From NCBI GenBank assembly GCA_038380795.1, contig CM076280.1, forward strand, positions 11,279,001 through 11,343,000: DNA of 64,000 nt, read 5' to 3'. This DNA comes from Pyrocephalus nanus. Its lineage: Eukaryota; Chordata; Aves; Passeriformes; Tyrannidae. The position numbers and the translations under genes were made by a program. The notes below the pieces were generated by a model, which made no database searches, was not told the origin of the DNA, and was given only the letters and a program-made list of their open reading frames with translations. Shown here one piece after another: positions 58,501 through 64,000 of this stretch (position 1 is its first letter; every line of letters starts with the position of its first letter).

Positions 58501-60818
58501 ATCTAAACATGACCTTGTAGCCATTTGTGCAGGCTGCTGACTGGTGCCTGCTCTCCACGTGCTAGCCAGCACTGAACCAGCTGACTTTGCTGTGAGTTAA
58601 CACGAGCACTGGGGGTTTGTTAGCAGGGATGTTCCCCTTGCAGCTCCCCCAGGCTGGGGTTCCCCCATGCTGGGGTTCCCCCGTGGGCAGCCCTGGCTCT
58701 GCACAGGTCAGTGTTTCCTGAGACTTTGGGGTTGTTCCCAGGGCACCTCTGGGCCCCAGAGGAGGGGTTGGGACTGCAGGCAGAGCTGTCCCACAGTTCT
58801 CTTGGGCTGTCTGGGTTTTCCCTGGATCTAAAGTCCCTACAAAGAGGTGAATTTGTTGGCCACACACTGATTGTTCTGGAGATTGAGAGTCTTTCTGCAG
58901 AGCGGGTTTCTCTTATTCTTGCTTATCCCAAAATCCAAACTGTGAGCTGTACAGCTGCTCATGAAGAACAACAAACAGAAATGTGCTCGGGGGTGTCCCA
59001 CGTGCGTGTGCTTTGGAGGGAGTGTGTCCAATGTCTGGTGTGAAGTGTGGCCTGTCTGTTCCTCCTGCACAGCCTGTGCAGCTGCCTCTGGTGACAGAGG
59101 ATTTTTTTAGCATTACAAGACCTTACAAATTCTGTTTTGCAGAAATTCTTGCAATACCTCAAGATTTGAGGGTAAAGCCTGGCAAACTTCTCCCTCAAGT
59201 ACCGTGACAAGGCCTGCTGTTCCAGCTCTTGCCAGCTTTGGAATCTGGGCTCTGGAATCAGCGATTCCATCTCTCAGAGCACATGTCTGCCAGAGGAGAT
59301 GCCCAGAAGAGCTTGTTCTTGGAATAATCTCTGCATTTCTGCTTAAAAATGAATGGCCTTTTTATTCGAATGAGGAATTAATTGACTTTGATCTTTGGCT
59401 TTTTATTTCTTTTTTTATGGAGCAGGAAAAGAATGAGCCTTCATTGTGTGGATGAAGAGAACAGCTTTTGTCTCAAAACAATTTCTTCCCCTTCCTACAT
59501 CTGCCCTGGGAACAGAAATGTGCAAACAGTCCAGTTTTTGTAGTGTCCAGTGGTTGGAGCTCTTTTGGTTTGGTTTTTTAATCCCCTTTTCTTTTCTTTT
59601 TAATTTTTTTTTTTAATTTAAGCTCCATCATTAACCTTGAGACCTGATCTGCAGAGCCAGAGGTTCGATTTTGCTGCACTCTTGCAAACCTGGGCCTGAA
59701 TCAGTCCTGAAAATGAGAAAATGTGTTTTTGATGGGCAGGTTTGAAGGTGGTGGTGGGATCTAATTTTACACATAATTTATGTACATGAAAACTGAGTTT
59801 TACAGAAATAAGGATCGTGGGTTGTTGGAATGAATAGGGGTTGGTTCTTTGACAGCTTTATGAAAAACTGTGGTGGTTAATTGTAGAAGGGTGTGAGAAC
59901 AGTGGGGTTCCCCCTGTCAGCAGTTGTGAAATAAGTGAGATGTGCATAAGGCCAGACCATAGGGATGGTACTCTGAGATGGTAGATGTTTCTTAGGTATT
60001 CTTTGTGTCCTTATAACAGTTTTTGGCAGAGTTTCCTGCTTCCCTTCAAGTACAGCAAAGCATTAGGGAAGGGTGAGTTTAAACAGGAGGGAAAATGGCC
60101 CGTGATCAACAGGGAGCTCTCCGGTGTGCCTGGTGTAACCTGAGGAGGATTCCTGGTTTGTGCTGCAGTCAAACAGCCTCTCCCTCTAGGAAGGCTCTGT
60201 TACTTTAATTGGGTCTGATAGGTTGTGGTAGCAAATGCAAATCTGGGTCATTGCATATGTAAATGTGCAGCTGCAGTGCTGGGGGTGCCAGAACACATCA
60301 GCTGAGGTGTGCAGGCATCACCCAGCACTGCCCCCGGCACCGCCTCCTTCTCATGCCATGAGACTGCTGAAATGCTGGTGGTGAGAGATGGAAAACCTTA
60401 CCTGTGGCCTTGGCATGTCAGAAACACTTACCTGAAGTGTCGCTTCATCCAGAGAGAAGGGGGTTTGCTCTTTTAGGGAACTTCAAGTGAGGCAGCTGGT
60501 GACCACCACAGCCTGGAGTAATCTCCAGTTATGTGCCTGCTGAACGAACAGGCCTTGGCTGGGGGTGATGGGATTGCATTTTGTCTTTGCTGGAGCTCAG
60601 AACTGTCTGAGTGCTGGGTCTGGCAGCAGCTCCCTCTGTTCACAGAGCCCCATCCCCAGGCAGGTGCCAAGGCTGCCCCAGGGCATGGTGTGGGAGTGCA
60701 GGGCAGGCTCTGGGCACAGCCAGCCTTGGGCTGCAGGACATGAGGGGAAGCTGACACCAAAGGGGGAGGGTGTCAGCCCAGCCCAGCTCACTGACTGCCC
60801 CTGTCCCCGGCCCCACAG
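55503..60818 (+). other. NEK6: NEK6 intron 2
   Basis: About 5.3 kb with consensus GT-AG ends. It contains an enhancer-like AT-rich island at 56380-56680, a 16-bp near-duplication around gctggggttccccc at 58653-58684, a perfect octamer ATGCAAAT near 60234 and a T-rich tract near 59550-59625. Open frames are short and domain-less. Confidence 0.75.
56380..56680. promoter_or_regulatory. Intronic AT-rich candidate enhancer
   Basis: About 300 bp of unique AT-rich DNA carries TTAATTA (56473-56479), TAATTAG (56609-56615), tcatttaataataattgaat and ccttgattaatctcc, the densest cluster of homeodomain-type cores in the window. It has no open frame or repeat. It could regulate NEK6 or, as is common in such loci, a neighbouring developmental gene such as LHX2. 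This is inference only. Confidence 0.4.
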
Positions 60819-60959
60819 AGGCACCTGACGGCGTTCCCGTACCGCTGCACCCTGGCTGACTTCCAGATCGACAAGAAGATCGGGCGAGGCCAGTTCAGCG
60901 AGGTCTACAAAGCAACTTGTCTGCTGGACAGGAAGCCGGTGGCACTGAAGAAGGTTCAG
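60819..60959 (+). CDS. NEK6: NEK6 coding exon 2: start of kinase domain, glycine loop and VALKK (residues 32-78)
   Basis: The acceptor ccccacag and donor cag|gtgagc bound 141 bp coding for 47 residues, phase 0 at both ends. The piece contains TLADFQIDKK, then the ATP-binding glycine-rich loop IGRGQFSEVYKA (residues 52-63; glycines 53 and 55, valine 60) and the VALKKVQ strand with the ATP-anchoring lysine (75, neighbouring lysine 76). ATCLLDRKPVALKK follows NEK6 rather than NEK7. All residues needed in the N-lobe for nucleotide binding are intact, so the allele looks functional. The codons are GC-rich at third positions, as expected on an avian microchromosome. Confidence 0.97.
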
Positions 60960-61902
60960 GTGAGCGCTGAGCTCAGTCCTGCTGGGTGGGAGCAGGATGG
61001 GAAGGGTTTAAGGGCCTGCACAGGCCACTTGGAGTCAGAGAACTGCACTGCAGGTCCTTGTCCCTCTGCACCCTGCAGTGGGTTTCTGTTCCCAAACCAG
61101 AATTATGTAGCAGTAGTGCAATTTCATATTTATTTTAAATTTTTTACCTCTTTGTAAAGTAAACAGATTTTACATTAAATATTTAAAACTATTTAGAAAG
61201 TGAGGTTGTATTGAAATGTGTGTGAAGGAATGAGGTGAGGCCCTCTGGCCTGTGGGATCCTGCCGTGGTGACACAGCTCAGCCATGGAGCACCAGAGGCA
61301 AAAGTGCCTGAGCTTGCTTGGGGAATTTTAGAAGAATTTCTAAAAGACTTCGTTGCCAGCAGTGTAGATTTGTAACTTGGCTGAAAGGATTGGGCAGAGT
61401 CCAGAACAGCATTTTGTTTGAGGAGATTTCCCTTTAATCCTTCAACAGACCCTCTAAACTCTTATTTCTAATGACTTACTCTCTGATTGTTACAAAATGA
61501 ATATTAATGCTCAATGTTATTGTTAATTATAACAGAGAAATTAGTGGAGGCTGCATCTGTTAAAAAGAGAAAAGTAAACATTTTGTCTTTTATTTTCTAT
61601 ATGAAATTAACAGTAACTAAAGGAACAAAAATCACGACAGTACATTCACAAACTAGTGTCTTTATTTTCCAGGCTGCTTAGAGTGTTGCCTGCAGGTTCT
61701 AAAAATAGCTTTGCCCCAGTGTTAGCCCTGTAGTGGTTTCAAAATAAAGAAAACATTGATCTTTATTTGATCTGGGGATTGTGTGAATGCTCATTACTGT
61801 AGAGGATATACAAATTGGGGAAGGAAAGACCAACTGCTTGTTAAAGTAGAAAGTACTTTTTTTGTTGTTTCATTTTTATCTTGTATGTTTTTGTCTTTGA
61901 AG
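60960..61902 (+). other. NEK6: NEK6 intron 3
   Basis: A 943-bp intron with GT-AG ends. It is AT-rich in its second half with T-rich pyrimidine sequence before the acceptor (ttttgtctttgaag). No other feature was recognised. Confidence 0.9.
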
Positions 61903-61965
61903 ATTTTTGAAATGATGGATGCCAAGGCCAGGCAAGATTGCATTAAGGAAATTGACCTCCTGAAG
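61903..61965 (+). CDS. NEK6: NEK6 coding exon 3: alpha-C helix (residues 79-99)
   Basis: A 63-bp exon (21 codons, phase 0 to phase 0) encodes IFEMMDAKARQDC followed by IKEIDLLK. It supplies the alpha-C helix. Glutamate 94 in KEIDLL is the residue expected to form the salt bridge with the VALKK lysine in the active kinase. The words FEMMDAKARQDC are diagnostic of NEK6, since NEK7 has FDLMDAKARADC. The short exon is bounded by a T-rich acceptor and a good donor (aag|gtaagg). Confidence 0.97.
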
Positions 61966-62041
61966 GTAAGGATTTTTATAATGACTTTTACCAATTTTTT
62001 TTGTTTCTTTTGAGAAAAAAATGTTTTCAGGTTGGCAAATA

Positions 62042-62063
62042 AAGCTTATAAATATATAAGCTT
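62042..62063. repeat. AT-rich perfect inverted repeat
   Basis: The arms aagcttata (62042-62050) and tataagctt (62055-62063) are exact reverse complements around a 4-base spacer, within NEK6 intron 4. It could extrude as a hairpin. No function is implied. Confidence 0.85.
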
Positions 62064-62392
62064 ATAAAAGCATAAATAATCAGAAAAATAAACTGATGTG
62101 CGCAATTTGTGCATTATTTTCCTCTGTCAGAGTTTTAATGTAATTTTGTTCTTTTAAGGGGCAAAGAGACCCCGAGGAGTACTGTAATCAACACTTGGGG
62201 TTTGTTTATAATTAATAGGGGAGGAAAAAATCAGTTATTGCTTAACAAGACTTCTTTCAGGACGTTGTTCTTAAATATTCTGCTGTGTCAGTGTTTGGGT
62301 CGGGTTGCTCTTTGCTCAAGGCACCTTTGTTGTGCTGTGCTGGTGAGAAGGCTGTTCCTTGCAGGGGGTGTGTGTGGTGACTCAGAGCTGGT

Positions 62393-62579
62393 GTGGGGCT
62401 GTGGCTGTCGTGGGGCTGTGGCTGTCGTGGGGCTGTGGCTGTCGTGGGGCTGTGGCTGTCGTGGGGCTGTGGCTGTCGTGGGGCTGTGGCTGTCGTGGGG
62501 CTGTCCCTGTCGTGGGGCTGTGGCTGTCGTGGGGCTGTGGCTGTCGTGGGGCTGTCCCTGTCGTGGGGCTGTCCCTGTC
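62393..62579. repeat. 17-bp intronic minisatellite, 11 copies
   Basis: Eleven exact-length copies follow gtggggctgtggctgtc. Three copies (toward the right) read gtggggctgtccctgtc. A partial copy follows. The array is in NEK6 intron 4, 87 bp before the exon that begins at 62667. Because 17 is not a multiple of three, open frames of about 100-200 codons across it mix all frames and are not coding. Confidence 0.96.
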
Positions 62580-62666
62580 GTGGCTGTGCTCACTGTTGCA
62601 GAGGGTGCAGGTGGTGTGTCACTGGCACAGGGTGTGAGTGTCCCTCTGCATTCTCTCTGTCTGCAG

Positions 62667-62777
62667 CAACTGAACCACCCCAATATAATCAAGTATTTGG
62701 ACTCTTTCATTGAAGACAACGAGCTGAACATCGTCCTGGAGCTGGCTGATGCCGGAGATCTCTCCCAGATGATTAAG
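62667..62777 (+). CDS. NEK6: NEK6 coding exon 4: beta-4/5, hinge and alpha-D start (residues 100-136)
   Basis: A 111-bp exon (37 codons, phase 0) encodes [18 protein letters not shown] followed by [19 protein letters not shown]. It covers the strands after the alpha-C helix, the gatekeeper leucine and hinge ([10 protein letters not shown]) and the start of the alpha-D helix. Tyrosine 109 (in IIKYLDS) corresponds to the tyrosine whose side chain points down to hold NEK6/NEK7 autoinhibited until NEK9 binds (known family property). The YLDS and SQMIK words are NEK6-type, where NEK7 has YYAS and SRMIK. The donor is aag|gtaggg. The next exon, expected to begin with the YFKKQKRLIPERT-type segment, is not in the window. 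Confidence 0.97.
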
Positions 62778-64000
62778 GTAGGGATGTGTCCATCCCCAGG
62801 GTGCCTCAGACATCCAGGATCAGGCACACACAGGCTGGGCTAGAAACACTTTTGTTCTCCTCTTGCAGCTTTGCACACCCATGGGGTGTTTGCAGACCTG
62901 AACCGGTGTCTGGGGGCATTTTAAGTACCCCAGGCCGTGCCATGAGCTTGTGGTCACAGCTCAGAGGGGAGCAGGGTCTGTGATTGCTGGGACATGAGTG
63001 CTGTTTGCAGGGCTGATTTACTCAGCCTGTGATTGATGGGGACATTTAATTACTGTTGGGTTCACTGTTCACATTGTCTGTCTGCCACTCTGAAGACATT
63101 CAAGGAAGCGTATTGACTTTCTTTGCAATGGGGATTTGGGTTTGAGAAAATGTTTCAAGTACTTGTTCTTCTTTTATGTTGCTCTTAGGAATACTTGTAT
63201 TGCTGCAAACCAGCTTTAGTTAAGCTGTTACCACCTGCTTTTATATTTTCTTTGACATGTTAATCTTTAGACATACATCCCTTGTGAGAACAGATGTGTT
63301 ATATCATGTTTGTTAGCACTCTCAACCTTCTCTCCATGTTTTACCTGTTTTTTTGCCATCATTATTCTGTAATTATCATAAATGAATGTTTGGAAAGTTC
63401 TCCTCCTCCTTGTTGTCACAGTTAAAATATCTTATTAACAGATTTGTTTTCTTTGCCAGCAGAGCCACGAGGCACTAGGCCAGAGGCTGTCAAACAAGTT
63501 CCCACTCAGTCCACAGTCAACGGCTAAATTTGCAGTGCCCGGGAAATCTGCTCCATCTCCCGGGAGAGCCCTGGGCGGGCGGGCTGGGAAAGGCAGTTGG
63601 CAGAGCCGCTGGGGAGAGCCCCAAAATCGCAGCTCCAGCCTCGGGGGGCAGTGGGTGGGGTGTGTCCCAGCCCGAGGGATGAGCCTCAGGAGGGGAGCAC
63701 TGGGCTGGGTGTGGGGCAGAGCTGGACCTGCTGACCCCGCAGAGCTCGCTGTGTCTGCAGCTCTCACTGTCCTCCTGGGCCTCCTTCTGCATTTTACCCT
63801 TTCCCTCCAGCTCCTGAGAAACTTGCAGCTCCTCTCAGGCCCTTTGTTGTTGTGGTTAAAGGTGGGAAAAGAGGATTGTGAGAGCAGGAGTTGGGGCTGT
63901 GGGTGACCGTCCTGGGCTGTGCAAGAGTTCTGCTTGATTTTTGAAGTTTAGCTTATAAACAGTTTTACCTACAGAACTGTAACTTTTCATGATATAAAAT
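62778..64000 (+). other. NEK6: NEK6 intron 5 (partial)
   Basis: The intron begins at a gtaggg donor and runs off the window. I searched by eye for the next conserved kinase segment and did not see it. The interval at 63440-63800 is GC-rich. The rest is unique AT-richer sequence. No other feature was recognised. Confidence 0.8.

Larger units (their letters stand above)
61966..62666 (+). other. NEK6: NEK6 intron 4, with minisatellite
   Basis: A 701-bp intron with GT-AG ends. It contains a 9-bp-arm perfect palindrome (aagcttata/tataagctt, 62042-62063) in AT-rich DNA and a 17-bp minisatellite (62393-62579) whose end is 87 bp from the next exon. Acceptor tract: ttctctctgtctgcag. Confidence 0.9.
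41420..64000 (+). other. NEK6: NEK6 gene, 5-prime part (continues past the right edge)
   Basis: NEK6 is a cytoplasmic and spindle-associated serine/threonine kinase of the NIMA family. In known vertebrates it acts in mitotic spindle assembly downstream of NEK9 and phosphorylates targets such as the kinesin KIF11. Here a first noncoding exon and four coding exons are visible, giving 136 residues (31 + 47 + 21 + 37). The paralogue NEK7 is excluded by ATCLLDRKPVALKKVQ, IFEMMDAKARQDC and [12 protein letters not shown], all NEK6-type. Numbering is one higher than my recollection of the human protein, so the lysine pair of VALKK is 75-76 and the autoinhibitory tyrosine is 109. Introns are about 13.9, 5.3, 0.94 and 0.70 kb. 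The HRD catalytic loop, activation loop and C-lobe are outside the window. Confidence 0.93.

Noticed and set aside
1..62579. CRISPR-like regular repeats
   Set aside because: The repeats are head-to-tail tandem arrays with no unique spacers, and the window is a vertebrate genome.
55410..62777. Assignment to NEK7 instead of NEK6
   Set aside because: EMMDAKARQDC, YLDSF, SQMIK and CLLDRKPVALKK are NEK6-type. NEK7 differs at each of these places.
62778..64000. A further NEK6 coding exon in the last 1.2 kb
   Set aside because: No open segment resembling the next conserved kinase block was found. The 63535-63906 open frame has no kinase similarity.

Overview
This is a nuclear, intron-bearing vertebrate window, most likely from a bird and possibly a passerine. 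The clues are a GC-rich background crowded with GC-rich minisatellites, no recognisable LINE, LTR or Alu-type element over 64 kb, and short introns, as on avian microchromosomes. The species call is an inference. No prokaryotic, viral, mobile-system or CRISPR feature was seen.

The one gene I can support is NEK6 (NIMA-related serine/threonine kinase 6), on the + strand and incomplete. A CpG island at about 40.9-42.0 kb holds the probable promoter and a noncoding first exon ending at a donor at 41508/41509. Four coding exons follow: 55410-55502 (start codon), 60819-60959 (glycine-rich loop and VALKK lysine), 61903-61965 (alpha-C helix glutamate) and 62667-62777 (hinge). Together they encode 136 residues, about the first 43% of a roughly 313-residue protein. 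All exon junctions are phase 0. The catalytic loop, activation segment and C-lobe lie beyond the right edge.

The left 40.9 kb contains no supported gene. By known vertebrate synteny it is probably part of the LHX2-NEK6 interval. It alternates between two textures: GC-rich stretches full of meaningless open frames and minisatellites, and compact AT-rich islands with homeodomain-type TAATTA cores that look like conserved noncoding (enhancer-type) elements. The clearest candidate islands are near 1.3, 6.6, 9.0, 11.2, 14.9, 18.2, 22.3, 26.1, 27.2, 34.6-35.4, 38.7 and 39.2 kb, plus one at 56.5 kb inside NEK6 intron 2. Their conservation is an untested prediction.

Minisatellites were read copy by copy: 30 bp (1-130), 27 bp x3 (2320), 16-17 bp x11 (6265), 31 bp x10 (12382), 23 bp x22 (13531), 23 bp x31 (22660), 42 bp x5 (28069), 33-37 bp x4 (31585), 27 bp x5 (35764) and 17 bp x11 (62393, just upstream of a NEK6 coding exon). 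Two neighbouring arrays show dimeric higher-order structure. I did not find a novel multi-gene system. The most interesting leads are an overlapping uORF at the NEK6 start codon, a minisatellite and a G-quadruplex motif beside NEK6 exons, a 72-nt hairpin at 12.2 kb, short motifs shared between distant AT-rich islands, and the candidate enhancer islands.
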